Shown: positions 1 through 7,640, counted from the first letter of the stretch. The stretch: DNA of 32,866 nucleotides from Streptococcus parasanguinis (GCF_023109675.1 NZ_JALDUR010000019.1:1-32866); one strand, 5' to 3'. Notes: generated by a model not told the origin, from the sequence alone. Program-made: numbers and translations.

Positions 1-77
1 TTACAGCCCTACTCAACTGTGCGGAGGTGGGACGACGAAATCGAATTCTAACGAATTACCGATTTCTGTCCCACTCT
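1..77 (+). repeat. Repeat family A, copy 1 (3' part, cut by window edge)
   Basis: Nearly identical to 7203-7280 and to the reverse complement of 32743 onward. It ends in a long hairpin (gtgggac, gaaatcg and aattc arms around a TAAC loop) and then a T-rich run, so it can act as a terminator for whatever lies upstream. The 5' part lies outside the window. Confidence 0.9.
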
Positions 78-84
78 ATTTTCT

Positions 85-101
85 TATAGTTTGAAACTAT
101 A
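85..101. promoter_or_regulatory. MET-box, MtaR/MetR operator upstream of metB
   Basis: TATAGTTTGAAACTATA is a perfect 17-nt palindrome. As I recall, it matches the streptococcal MET-box consensus TATAGTTTSAAACTATA bound by the LysR-type regulator MtaR/MetR. It lies about 45 nt upstream of the likely -10 of metB, a usual place for a LysR activator site. The match is seen directly; the regulator is inferred. Confidence 0.8.
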
Positions 102-142
102 GCTAGGTCTTGAAAATGGGAAAACCGCTCTCCTCATAATAG

Positions 143-151
143 TGATAAAAT
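143..151 (+). promoter_or_regulatory. Extended -10 promoter of metB-patB
   Basis: TGATAAAAT fits the TGnTATAAT extended -10 pattern. No good -35 hexamer is seen, as expected for an activator-dependent promoter. The GGAGG ribosome binding site lies just before the ATG at 189. Confidence 0.55.
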
Positions 152-188
152 AGTAATCAGTTAGATTGAATGTTTATCGGAGGGCAAT

Positions 189-1286
189 ATGAGTAAAAAA
201 CGCAATATCAATACTATCTTGGCACAGGCAGGAATCAAGTCGGATCAAGCAACGGGAGCTTTGACAACTCCTTTGCATTTCTCTACGACTTACCAACACC
301 CAGAATTTGGTCAGTCTACAGGTTTTGACTATACCCGTACGAAAAATCCAACACGCGCAACAGCTGAGAAGACTTTGGCAGCTATCGAAAGTGCAGATTA
401 TGCTTTGGCGACAAGCTCTGGAATGTCAGCCATTGTGCTTGCTTTTAGCATTTTCCCAGTTGGTTCAAAAGTCTTAGCCGTTCGTGACCTTTATGGCGGT
501 TCTTTCCGCTGGTTTAACCAACAAGAGCAAGAAGGTCGTTTCTCTTTCACCTATGCCAATACAGAAGAAGAACTGATCCACCATCTAGATCATGATCCGG
601 TGGATGTCCTCTATATTGAAACACCAACCAATCCATTGATGTTGGAATTTGATATTGCTCATTTAGCCAAATTGGCCCATGCAAAAGGTGCCAAAGTCGT
701 GGTGGACAATACCTTCTATAGCCCGATCTATCAACGTCCGATTGAAGAGGGAGCGGATATTGTTCTTCATTCAGCAACCAAGTACCTGGCTGGTCACAAC
801 GATGTCTTGGCTGGTGTTGTCGTGACAAATGATTCAGACTTGTATGACAAACTCTTTTACAATTTGAACACGACAGGTGCTGTTCTTTCACCATTTGACA
901 GCTATCTCTTGATCCGTGGTCTCAAGACGCTTTCTATTCGGATGGAGCGCTCCACAGAGAATGCTCGCAAGGTGGTAGAGTTTTTGAAAACCTCCCCTCA
1001 GGTCAAAGAAGTCCTCTACACTGGAAAAGGTGGAATGGTCTCCTTTAAAATTCAAGATGAGAAAAAAATTCCTAACTTGTTGAATTCCCTTCAAGTCTTT
1101 ACCTTTGCAGAAAGCCTTGGCGGAGTTGAAAGCTTGATCACTTATCCTACCACTCAGACTCATGCGGACATTCCTGCAGAAGTTCGCCATTCATACGGTT
1201 TGACAGATGATCTTCTTCGTTTGTCCATCGGAATCGAAGATGCGGATGATTTGATTGAAGATTTGAAACAAGCATTGGAGGCTTAA
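189..1286 (+). CDS. metB: Cystathionine gamma-synthase / trans-sulfuration enzyme (PLP)
   Basis: This is a Cys/Met-metabolism PLP enzyme (fold type I) of normal length, 365 aa. The family joins an activated homoserine with cysteine to give cystathionine, or cleaves cystathionine, in the cytosol. The PLP-binding lysine is in SATKYLAGH (K198). The YTRTKNPT and SSGMSAI segments and the ETPTNP and VDNTF motifs are also present. The ATG at 189 follows a strong GGAGG. The MET-box and the cotranscribed patB, one base downstream, support a methionine/cysteine role. Synthase versus lyase activity (metB versus metC) cannot be settled from sequence alone; metB is chosen because this gene pair is usually named so in streptococci. 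Confidence 0.85.
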   Translation: MSKKRNINTILAQAGIKSDQATGALTTPLHFSTTYQHPEFGQSTGFDYTRTKNPTRATAEKTLAAIESADYALATSSGMSAIVLAFSIFPVGSKVLAVRDLYGGSFRWFNQQEQEGRFSFTYANTEEELIHHLDHDPVDVLYIETPTNPLMLEFDIAHLAKLAHAKGAKVVVDNTFYSPIYQRPIEEGADIVLHSATKYLAGHNDVLAGVVVTNDSDLYDKLFYNLNTTGAVLSPFDSYLLIRGLKTLSIRMERSTENARKVVEFLKTSPQVKEVLYTGKGGMVSFKIQDEKKIPNLLNSLQVFTFAESLGGVESLITYPTTQTHADIPAEVRHSYGLTDDLLRLSIGIEDADDLIEDLKQALEA

Positions 1287-1287
1287 G

Positions 1288-2451
1288 ATGACCAAATATG
1301 ATTTCACGACTTTACCGAATCGCTTGACCCACCATACCTACAAGTGGAAAGAAACTGAGACAGATCCAGAAATCATTCCAGCTTGGATCGCGGACATGGA
1401 TTTTAATGTCATTCCAGAAGTACGAGAAGCTGTTATCGGCTATGCAGACCAAATGGTCTATGGCTACACCTATGCATCGGATAGCCTCTACCAGTCTATC
1501 CTTGATTGGGAAAAAGAAGAACATGGCTATTCCTTTGACAAGGAAGCTGTCGTCTTTATCGAAGGCGTTGTTCCGGCTATTTCAACAGCTATTCAAGCCT
1601 TTACTAAGGAAGGGGATGCTGTCTTAATCAATACACCGGTCTATCCTCCATTTGCCCGAAGTGTCAAGCTCAATCGTCGAAAATTGATCGAAAATTCATT
1701 AGTTGAAAAGGATGGTCTTTTCCAAATTGATTTTGATCAGCTGGAAAAAGACATTGTGGAGCAAAAGGTGAAACTCTATGTTTTGTGTAATCCGCACAAT
1801 CCTGGAGGCCGTGTATGGGATCGTGAAGTCTTGGAAAAAATCGGCCACCTCTGTCAAAAACATGGTGTCCTTCTCGTTTCAGATGAGATCCACCAAGATT
1901 TGGCCTTGTTTGGCCACCGTCATACCAGCTTTAACACGGTTGATCCAAGCTTTAAAGACTTCAGTTTGATCTTAACCAGTGCAACCAAGACTTTCAATAT
2001 TGCAGGAACAAAAAATTCCTATGTGGTCATTGAAAATCCAAAGCTTCGTACGGCTTTTAAACAACGGCAATTGGCCAATAACCAACATGAAATCTCAGGC
2101 TTGGGCTATATTGCAACAGAAGCGGCTTATCGCCATGGTAAACCTTGGTTGACAGAGCTCAAGCAAGTCTTTGAAAAACACATTGACTATGTAGTAGATG
2201 AATTGCATGAAAAGACACAAATCCGTGTCATGAAGCCCCAAGGAACCTATCTTCTTTGGTTGGACTTTTCAGCCTATCCTTATAGCGATGATGAGCTGCA
2301 TGCTAAAATTCATGACCAAGCCAAATTGATTTTGAACAGTGGAACAGATTTTGGAAAAGAAGGAAACTTGCATGCCCGCCTCAATGTGGCAGCTCCATTC
2401 ACCCTCATTGAAGAAATCACCAAACGCTTGGTGGAAACTTTTCACAAATAA
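1288..2451 (+). CDS. patB: MalY/PatB-type cystathionine beta-lyase (C-S lyase)
   Basis: 387 aa, class I/II aminotransferase fold of the MalY/PatB branch. Such enzymes split cystathionine to homocysteine, pyruvate and ammonia, and in oral streptococci can release H2S from cysteine. PAWIADMDF near the N-terminus is typical of the branch, and NPHNPGGRVW, SDEIHQDL and SATKTFNIAG (PLP lysine K234) are present. The start lies one base after the metB stop; its GGAGG is inside the last metB codons, so translation is probably coupled. No terminator follows it: the mgtA promoter begins four bases after its stop. Confidence 0.85.
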   Translation: MTKYDFTTLPNRLTHHTYKWKETETDPEIIPAWIADMDFNVIPEVREAVIGYADQMVYGYTYASDSLYQSILDWEKEEHGYSFDKEAVVFIEGVVPAISTAIQAFTKEGDAVLINTPVYPPFARSVKLNRRKLIENSLVEKDGLFQIDFDQLEKDIVEQKVKLYVLCNPHNPGGRVWDREVLEKIGHLCQKHGVLLVSDEIHQDLALFGHRHTSFNTVDPSFKDFSLILTSATKTFNIAGTKNSYVVIENPKLRTAFKQRQLANNQHEISGLGYIATEAAYRHGKPWLTELKQVFEKHIDYVVDELHEKTQIRVMKPQGTYLLWLDFSAYPYSDDELHAKIHDQAKLILNSGTDFGKEGNLHARLNVAAPFTLIEEITKRLVETFHK

Positions 2452-2454
2452 GTG

Positions 2455-2483
2455 TTGACTTTCTGTAAGTGAAGGAGTACAAT
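2455..2483 (+). promoter_or_regulatory. mgtA leader promoter
   Basis: TTGACT (2455-2460), a 17-nt spacer and TACAAT (2478-2483) form a near-consensus sigma-A promoter. Transcription would start near 2490, giving a leader of about 360 nt before the mgtA start codon. Confidence 0.8.
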
Positions 2484-2489
2484 AAACTC

Positions 2490-2650
2490 GAAATACGGTA
2501 GGTGAGGCTACCACAAGGATACGGATGACTACCGCAAAGCAGTGGAGACACTACTCGTTGGTCAACAGTCCTGATCGCAAAGGTCAAGACTAAGCTCATT
2601 TCATTGCCTTGTGGAGCTAAAGCTTGGACGGTCAGTTTTTTGAGAGTTTT
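2490..2650 (+). ncRNA. M-box (ykoK) magnesium riboswitch aptamer
   Basis: The leader contains the hallmark M-box blocks in order: GGTAGGTGAGGCTACC followed by GGATACG and a closing ACTACCG, then GGTCAACAG, then GAGCTAAAGCTT. These align by eye with the B. subtilis mgtE M-box, which folds on Mg2+ and favours a terminator. Exact ends are uncertain because P1 is not clear. The terminator at 2678-2710 and the mgtA gene downstream fit an 'off at high Mg' switch. An alternative such as the Mn-sensing yybP-ykoY class fits worse because its conserved loops are not seen. Confidence 0.85.
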
Positions 2651-2677
2651 GATTGAAAAATAAATGACAAGTTTCAT

Positions 2678-2710
2678 GAGTCCTACCGATCGAGGGTAGG
2701 ACTCTTTTTT
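2678..2710 (+). terminator. Expression-platform terminator of the mgtA riboswitch
   Basis: GAGTCCTACC (2678-2687) pairs perfectly with GGTAGGACTC (2695-2704), followed by six T. It lies between the M-box and the downstream leader ORF, so it would stop transcription before mgtA at high magnesium. Confidence 0.9.
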
Positions 2711-2743
2711 ATGCCTTACCAAGAAAAGAGAAAGGAGAGAGCT

Positions 2744-2833
2744 ATGATACAAATCGACGATCATCCCGAACCGCACCGAACCAGCCAATCGCTGATTTGT
2801 GTCGTAGGGACTCCAAAAGTGATTGGCTCCTGA
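2744..2833 (+). CDS. Putative mgtA leader peptide, MgtL-like (29 aa)
   Basis: A short ORF with an excellent ribosome binding site (AAGGAG, 6-nt spacing) lies between the riboswitch terminator and mgtA, and ends 18 nt before the mgtA ATG. Its product starts MIQIDDHPEPHR and ends KVIGS. A run of acidic and proline residues right after the start is the feature that makes ribosomes fall off E. coli MgtL (residues EPDP) when Mg2+ is low. The second half of the ORF overlaps an 11-bp hairpin (2783-2828). The ORF and its signals are seen directly; a Mg-sensing role is inferred from MgtL and from position. It could instead be a simple translation-coupling ORF. Confidence 0.65.
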   Translation: MIQIDDHPEPHRTSQSLICVVGTPKVIGS

Positions 2834-2845
2834 TTGAAAAAGGAG
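2783..2845 (+). promoter_or_regulatory. Mutually exclusive leader hairpins ahead of mgtA
   Basis: AGCCAATCGCT (2783-2793) pairs with AGTGATTGGCT (2818-2828; one G-U). The adjacent CTCCT (2827-2831) can pair with AGGAG (2841-2845), the mgtA ribosome binding site. The two helices share bases 2827-2828, so they compete. The first strand and loop lie in the leader ORF, so ribosome progress could choose the fold. Inferred from sequence only. Confidence 0.5.
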
Positions 2846-2851
2846 ATACCA

Positions 2852-5512
2852 ATGCAAACAAATAAAGAAAGACTCATTGCTGCTCTTCAAGAACCACTTG
2901 AAAGCACCTTTGCCACCTACAAAACTAGTGCCCTTGGTTTAGTTGACGATCAAGTAGAAGAAAACCGCGATATTTATGGCGAAAATGTCATCACAAAAGG
3001 TCAAGAAGATTCTATGATCAAAAAGATCTATGAATCGATCATCAATCCTTTTACAGTGATTTTGTTGGTCATTGCGCTGGTTTCCTTCATCACCAATGTT
3101 TGGCTAGCAAAACCAGGTGAACAGGATCCAACGACCTCCATCATCATTGTGACCTTGGTCCTGATCTCTGGTGGTATCCGCTTCATTCAAGAATTGCGGA
3201 GCGACAAAGCAGCTAGCAACTTATCACGTATGATTGTCAATACAGCGACCGTTCTGCGTGATGGATCGGAACAAGAAATTCCGATCGATGAAATCGTCGT
3301 AGGAGATGTGATCAAACTAAGTGCCGGCGATATGATTCCAGCAGATGTGGTCTTGATTGATTCCCGTGACTTCTTTGTCCAACAATCTGGCCTCACAGGG
3401 GAAAGTGATGCTGTTGAAAAGGTTTGTCTCAGAAAAGCCGACAGTCAAAATCTAGATAGTCTCTTGGAGAGTGAAAGCTTGGCCTTCATGGGAACCAATG
3501 TCATCTCCGGACGGGCGACAGCCTTGGTCTTGGTCGTGGGGGATGAAACCATGATGGGTGCTATTGAGCAAACCATCAACACCTATGACGAACCAACCTC
3601 ATTTGAGAGAGAAATGAATACCATCTCTTGGCTCTTGATTCGGCTCATGTTAGTGATGGTGCCCATTGTCTTTGTGATCAATGGTCTCACAGATGGTGAC
3701 TGGTTAGAAGCGGGTGTCTTTGCTCTCAGCGTTGGGGTTGGTTTGACTCCAGAAATGTTGCCGATGATTATTACAGCGAGTCTTGCTAAGGGCTCCATCA
3801 TCATGGCCAAGGAAAAAGTCGTCATCAAAAAACTCAATGCCATCCAGGACCTTGGCGCTATCGATATTTTGTGTACAGATAAGACAGGTACCTTGACCCA
3901 AGATGAAATCGTTTTGGAGTATCCGCTTGATATCCATGGCGAATTGGATCTATCAGTTCTTCGTCGGGCTTACTTGAATTCCTATTTCCAAACCGGGCTA
4001 AAAAATTTGATGGACCGGGCGATTATCAATCGGACCCAGAAAGAAGCCAAGAAACATGAGATTGTTCGCGATCTGGATCAAACCTTCCATAAGATTGATG
4101 AATTACCCTTTGATTTTGAACGTCGTCGCATGAGTGTCATTGTCAAAGACGAAGACGGTGTGGTCAGCATGGTGACCAAGGGTGCCTTGGAAGAAATGCT
4201 TTCTGTATCGACTTATGTTGAGTACAAGGGGGAGATTAAACGCCTGACAGATGAAGTCCGTCAAGAGGTCCTCGCTGAAGTTGCTCAATTAAATGAACAA
4301 GGTCTTCGTGTATTGGGCGTCAGCTACAAAACCGACTTGGACGAAAATGACATCTTTAGTGTTGAAGATGAACGAGACATGATCCTAACTGGTTACCTGG
4401 CCTTTCTTGATCCACCAAAACCTTCTGCAGCTCCAGCGATCAAAGCTCTTGCAGAATATGGGGTAACCACCAAGATCTTAACTGGGGACAATGAAAAGGT
4501 CACCCAAGCTGTCTGTGAAAAAGTAGGACTAGATGTCGAGCGGATTCTTTTGGGAAGCGAAATCGATACGATGACAGACCAAGAGTTAGCACAAGTTGTG
4601 GAAACAACAACGGTCTTTGCCAAATTATCACCCGATCAAAAAGCGCGGATCATCCTCTGCCTCAAGAACAATGGCCACAAGGTGGGTTACATGGGAGATG
4701 GGATCAACGATGCTCCATCCATGAAGGTCTCAGACGTTGGGATCTCCGTGGATACCGCTGTGGATATCGCCAAGGAAACGGCAGATGTCATCCTTCTGGA
4801 TAAGGACTTGATGGTCCTTGAAAAAGGTTTGGTTGAAGGCCGCAAGGTCTATGCCAATATGACCAAGTACATCAAGATGACGGTCTCTTCTAACTTCGGG
4901 AACATCTTCTCTTTGCTTTTTGCCAGCATCTTTTTGCCTTTCCTTCCAATGGCTCCTGTTCATTTGATTGTGCTCAATCTTATCTATGATCTTTCTTGTA
5001 TCGCCCTTCCTTTTGACAATGTCGACAAGGAATTCCTCAAGAAACCTCGTATCTGGGAAGCAAACTCTATCATGCGCTTCATGGCCTGGATTGGTCCAAT
5101 TTCATCTGTATTTGATATTATTACCTACATGCTTCTTTACTTCCTTGTTGTTCCTATGATTTTAGGTCATGGGTACAACCATGGAGCAGCAGATGCAGCA
5201 GCCTTTATCATGGTGTTCCAAACTGGATGGTTTATTGAATCTATGTGGTCTCAAACCATGGTTATTCATATGTTGCGTTCACCAAAACTTCCATTTATCC
5301 AAAGTCGTCCAGCCTTCTCAGTCGTGGTGACGACCCTAGCAGCAGCCTTCTTTGTAACCTCCCTTCCATATAGTCCTTTGGCTTCTATCTTGAAGTTGAG
5401 CCAACTAAATGGATTGTACTTTGTTCTATTGTTTGCGATTATCGTCCTCTATATGCTGAGTGTGACGGTTGTCAAACGTATCTATATTAAGAAATACAAA
5501 GAATGGTTGTAA
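2852..5512 (+). CDS. mgtA: Magnesium-importing P-type ATPase MgtA (P3B)
   Basis: 886 aa membrane ATPase that would bring Mg2+ into the cell. The phosphorylation motif is CTDKTGTLT (Asp343). TGES lies in the actuator domain, GDGINDAP near residues 615-622, and GLTPEMLP in the membrane segment just before the P domain, as in MgtA/MgtB rather than calcium pumps. The C-terminal transmembrane block contains LNLIYDLSCIALPFDN, also typical of MgtA. ATG 2852 is preferred over an upstream in-frame TTG at 2834 because AGGAG sits 6 nt before it. Its M-box, terminator and leader ORF predict induction by magnesium shortage. It is probably monocistronic, ending at the hairpin at 5531. Confidence 0.93.
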   Translation: MQTNKERLIAALQEPLESTFATYKTSALGLVDDQVEENRDIYGENVITKGQEDSMIKKIYESIINPFTVILLVIALVSFITNVWLAKPGEQDPTTSIIIVTLVLISGGIRFIQELRSDKAASNLSRMIVNTATVLRDGSEQEIPIDEIVVGDVIKLSAGDMIPADVVLIDSRDFFVQQSGLTGESDAVEKVCLRKADSQNLDSLLESESLAFMGTNVISGRATALVLVVGDETMMGAIEQTINTYDEPTSFEREMNTISWLLIRLMLVMVPIVFVINGLTDGDWLEAGVFALSVGVGLTPEMLPMIITASLAKGSIIMAKEKVVIKKLNAIQDLGAIDILCTDKTGTLTQDEIVLEYPLDIHGELDLSVLRRAYLNSYFQTGLKNLMDRAIINRTQKEAKKHEIVRDLDQTFHKIDELPFDFERRRMSVIVKDEDGVVSMVTKGALEEMLSVSTYVEYKGEIKRLTDEVRQEVLAEVAQLNEQGLRVLGVSYKTDLDENDIFSVEDERDMILTGYLAFLDPPKPSAAPAIKALAEYGVTTKILTGDNEKVTQAVCEKVGLDVERILLGSEIDTMTDQELAQVVETTTVFAKLSPDQKARIILCLKNNGHKVGYMGDGINDAPSMKVSDVGISVDTAVDIAKETADVILLDKDLMVLEKGLVEGRKVYANMTKYIKMTVSSNFGNIFSLLFASIFLPFLPMAPVHLIVLNLIYDLSCIALPFDNVDKEFLKKPRIWEANSIMRFMAWIGPISSVFDIITYMLLYFLVVPMILGHGYNHGAADAAAFIMVFQTGWFIESMWSQTMVIHMLRSPKLPFIQSRPAFSVVVTTLAAAFFVTSLPYSPLASILKLSQLNGLYFVLLFAIIVLYMLSVTVVKRIYIKKYKEWL

Positions 5513-5530
5513 TTGATTGATAGAAAGAGT

Positions 5531-5574
5531 GAGTCCGAACTTAAAAAATTAAGTGTAAGGGCTCTCTTTTTTTT
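5531..5574 (+). terminator. Terminator after mgtA
   Basis: An imperfect hairpin, GAGTCC with GGGCTC and ACTTA with TAAGT, is followed by CTC and a run of eight T. Confidence 0.75.
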
Positions 5575-5582
5575 GTAAAATT

Positions 5583-5591
5583 TGGTATAAT
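5583..5591 (+). promoter_or_regulatory. Extended -10 promoter of upp
   Basis: TGGTATAAT is a perfect extended -10 element. It lies about 140 nt before upp, leaving a leader with two hairpins. Confidence 0.65.
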
Positions 5592-5663
5592 AAGAAGAAT
5601 GTAAAGTTGGAAATGAAGATTTCCATGTGCTGTGAGTATCAAAGAGGGACTGAAAGAAAGAGT

Positions 5664-5698
5664 AGAGCTTGACTCCACTTTTATCATAGCTCTTTTTT
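5664..5698 (+). terminator. Possible attenuator in the upp leader
   Basis: AGAGCT (5664-5669) pairs with AGCTCT (5688-5693), directly followed by six T, 34 nt before the upp start codon. A second small hairpin, GGAAAT-GAAG-ATTTCC, lies at 5609-5624. The position suggests transcription attenuation of a pyrimidine-salvage gene. A clear PyrR-binding loop was not recognised. Confidence 0.4.
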
Positions 5699-5731
5699 GA
5701 ATAATAACAGCTTAGAAAGAAGGATCTCAAA

Positions 5732-6361
5732 ATGGGAAAATTAGAAGTTATTACACATCCACTGATTCAACACAAATTGTCTATTCTTCGTCGTACAGAT
5801 ACCTCTACGAAGGCCTTTCGTGAATTGGTAGATGAGATTGCTATGTTGATGGGCTACGAAGTGTTGCGTGAATTGCCTCTTGAGGATGTTGAAATTGAAA
5901 CTCCTATTACCAAAACCGTTCAAAAACAAATCGCAGGGAAGAAGTTGGCTATTGTCCCAATTCTTCGTGCAGGGATTGGGATGGTTGATGGTCTCTTGAG
6001 TTTGGTACCAGCTGCTAAGGTTGGCCATATCGGGATGTACCGTGATGAAGAAACCTTGAAACCAGTTGAATACTTGGTGAAATTGCCAGAAGATATTGAT
6101 CAACGTCGTATCTTTGTAGTAGACCCAATGCTTGCTACGGGTGGATCCGCTATTCTAGCGATTGATTCCTTGAAAAAACGTGGCGCTAGCCATATCAAAT
6201 TTGTCTGTCTAGTATCAGCGCCAGAAGGGGTGAAAGCTCTTCAAGAAGCTCACCCAGATGTTGATATCTTTACAGCAGCCCTCGATGATCATTTGAATGA
6301 ACATGGCTACATTGTTCCTGGTCTTGGAGATGCAGGTGACCGTTTATTCGGTACCAAATAA
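5732..6361 (+). CDS. upp: Uracil phosphoribosyltransferase
   Basis: 209 aa, full length for the family. It makes UMP from uracil and PRPP in cytosolic pyrimidine salvage. The PRPP-binding loop is DPMLATGG (residues 131-138), and [12 protein letters not shown] and the C-terminal [12 protein letters not shown] are family hallmarks. The ATG is preceded by GAAGGA. upp upstream of clpP is the usual order in streptococci, but clpP has its own promoter here. Confidence 0.97.
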   Translation: MGKLEVITHPLIQHKLSILRRTDTSTKAFRELVDEIAMLMGYEVLRELPLEDVEIETPITKTVQKQIAGKKLAIVPILRAGIGMVDGLLSLVPAAKVGHIGMYRDEETLKPVEYLVKLPEDIDQRRIFVVDPMLATGGSAILAIDSLKKRGASHIKFVCLVSAPEGVKALQEAHPDVDIFTAALDDHLNEHGYIVPGLGDAGDRLFGTK

Positions 6362-6397
6362 GAAACCATTCATGATTCGTCCGAAAGGTGCTTAAAA

Positions 6398-6414
6398 TTT
6401 GACCTTTTTTGACC
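6398..6414 (-). promoter_or_regulatory. CtsR operator of clpP
   Basis: On the minus strand this reads GGTCAAA-AAA-GGTCAAA, a perfect direct repeat with 3-nt spacing that matches the CtsR consensus (A/G)GTCAAANAN(A/G)GTCAAA. It overlaps the -35 and spacer of the clpP promoter, so CtsR would block RNA polymerase until heat or protein stress releases it. Confidence 0.93.
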
Positions 6415-6427
6415 ATTGGTTTATAAT
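6399..6427 (+). promoter_or_regulatory. clpP promoter
   Basis: TTGACC (6399-6404), 17-nt spacer and TATAAT (6422-6427). The CtsR site lies across it. Confidence 0.88.
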
Positions 6428-6489
6428 AGCACATATACTTTGAACCTCACGAATCGTGAGAATGAATGGATACTAAAGGAGAAGAATAG

Positions 6490-7080
6490 ATGATTCCAGT
6501 AGTTATTGAACAAACCAGTCGTGGAGAACGTTCTTACGATATTTATTCCCGTCTGTTGAAAGATCGAATTATCATGGTAACAGGACCAGTTGAGGACCAA
6601 ATGGCTAACTCCATTATCGCTCAATTGCTCTTCTTGGATGCCCAAGATAATACAAAAGATATCTATATGTATATCAATACCCCAGGTGGCTCTGTCTCTG
6701 CAGGTCTTGCCATTGTAGATACTATGAACTTTATCAAGTCAGATGTCCAAACCATTGTTATGGGGATGGCAGCATCTATGGGAACTATTATCGCTTCAAG
6801 CGGCGCGAAGGGCAAACGCTTCATGTTGCCAAACGCTGAATACATGATTCACCAACCAATGGGTGGTACTGGTGGTGGTACCCAACAAACCGATATGGCG
6901 ATTGCAGCAGAACACTTGCTCAAAACACGGAATAACTTGGAAAAAATCCTTGCGGAAAATTCAGGTCAATCCATTGAAAAAGTGCATGCTGATGCTGAAC
7001 GTGACAATTGGATGAGCGCGCAAGAAACACTTGAATATGGCTTTATTGATGAAATCATGGCCAATAATAAATTGGGTTAA
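6490..7080 (+). CDS. clpP: ATP-dependent Clp protease proteolytic subunit
   Basis: 196 aa serine peptidase that forms the two-ring proteolytic chamber and works with Clp ATPases (ClpC, ClpE, ClpX) to degrade misfolded and regulatory proteins. The catalytic triad is visible: Ser96 in MAASMG, His121 in MIHQP and Asp172 in ERDNW. The ATG follows AAAGGAGAA. The CtsR operator places it in the class III heat-shock regulon. It ends before a terminator hairpin that is also the 5' end of a repeat A copy. Confidence 0.98.
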   Translation: MIPVVIEQTSRGERSYDIYSRLLKDRIIMVTGPVEDQMANSIIAQLLFLDAQDNTKDIYMYINTPGGSVSAGLAIVDTMNFIKSDVQTIVMGMAASMGTIIASSGAKGKRFMLPNAEYMIHQPMGGTGGGTQQTDMAIAAEHLLKTRNNLEKILAENSGQSIEKVHADAERDNWMSAQETLEYGFIDEIMANNKLG

Positions 7081-7105
7081 ACCATCCTATGGGAAGGTCC
7101 GTCAA

Positions 7106-7280
7106 GAGGCTGGGACAAAAGTCCTAGCCTCTCAATTATTTTTGGATTGTCGAGCAAAACGCAGTGGTTGAGTGGGCTCTACTACGCTGATTTCATCAGC
7201 TTTTACAGCCCTACTCAACTGTGCGGAGGTGGGACGACGAAATCGAATTCTAACGAATTACCGATTTCTGTCCCACTCTC
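7106..7280 (+). repeat. Repeat family A, copy 2 (complete)
   Basis: This is the only complete copy in the window. It starts with a hairpin, GAGGCTGGGAC-AAAA-GTCCTAGCCTC (7106-7131), has a middle pairing of GGTTGAGTGGGCT with AGCCCTACTCAACTG around the hairpin GCTGAT-TTC-ATCAGC, and ends with a long hairpin from GTGGGAC to GTCCCAC followed by CTCTTTTTT. The outer ends are imperfect inverted repeats (gaggctgggac / gtcccactctc). No coding sequence is seen. It works as a double terminator for clpP. Confidence 0.9.
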
Positions 7281-7321
7281 TTTTTTGCTCCCATAAAAGA
7301 GTAGTCCTTTTTCTTGAAATT

Positions 7322-7330
7322 TGATATACT
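7322..7330 (+). promoter_or_regulatory. Extended -10 promoter of ylbG
   Basis: TGATATACT is an extended -10 element, 28 nt before the ATG. It lies just downstream of the repeat A terminator, which explains why ylbG needs its own promoter. Confidence 0.6.
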
Positions 7331-7357
7331 AGTAACAGAACGAGAAAGGGATTAACC

Positions 7358-7636
7358 ATGTTTGAGAAACAAGAAAGAACAGGCTTGATTGTTAAATTGT
7401 ATTACAATCGAGACGGGAAAAAATTACAATCAGTCGGAGATGTCTTGTACCATTCTAAGAAATGCCGTTATGTCCAATTGTATGTGGACAGTGACAAGGC
7501 CGATCAAGTCATGGAAGACTTAAAGAAAGAACGTTATGTAAAAAAGGTTTTGCCTTGCCATCTAAAAGATTTAGATACAGATTTTGTGGGAAGTTTGCAA
7601 CGATTGGAGACCCCATCTGTAGTCACAGAAGGTTAG
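7358..7636 (+). CDS. ylbG: YlbG family protein (DUF2129)
   Basis: 92 aa soluble protein of the DUF2129/YlbG family, conserved in Firmicutes and without a firmly known role. FEKQERTGLIVKLYYNRDGK and the YHSKKCRYVQLYVD stretch are characteristic. The start has AAAGGGA ahead of it. It stands between clpP and livJ, as in other streptococci, and ends in its own terminator, so it is probably transcribed alone. No membrane segment or known catalytic motif is visible. Confidence 0.85.
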   Translation: MFEKQERTGLIVKLYYNRDGKKLQSVGDVLYHSKKCRYVQLYVDSDKADQVMEDLKKERYVKKVLPCHLKDLDTDFVGSLQRLETPSVVTEG

Positions 7637-7640
7637 AAAA

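Noticed and set aside
2417..2890. 157-codon minus-strand frame across the mgtA leader
   Set aside because: It is antisense to a riboswitch, a terminator and the patB end, with no start signal; chance frame.
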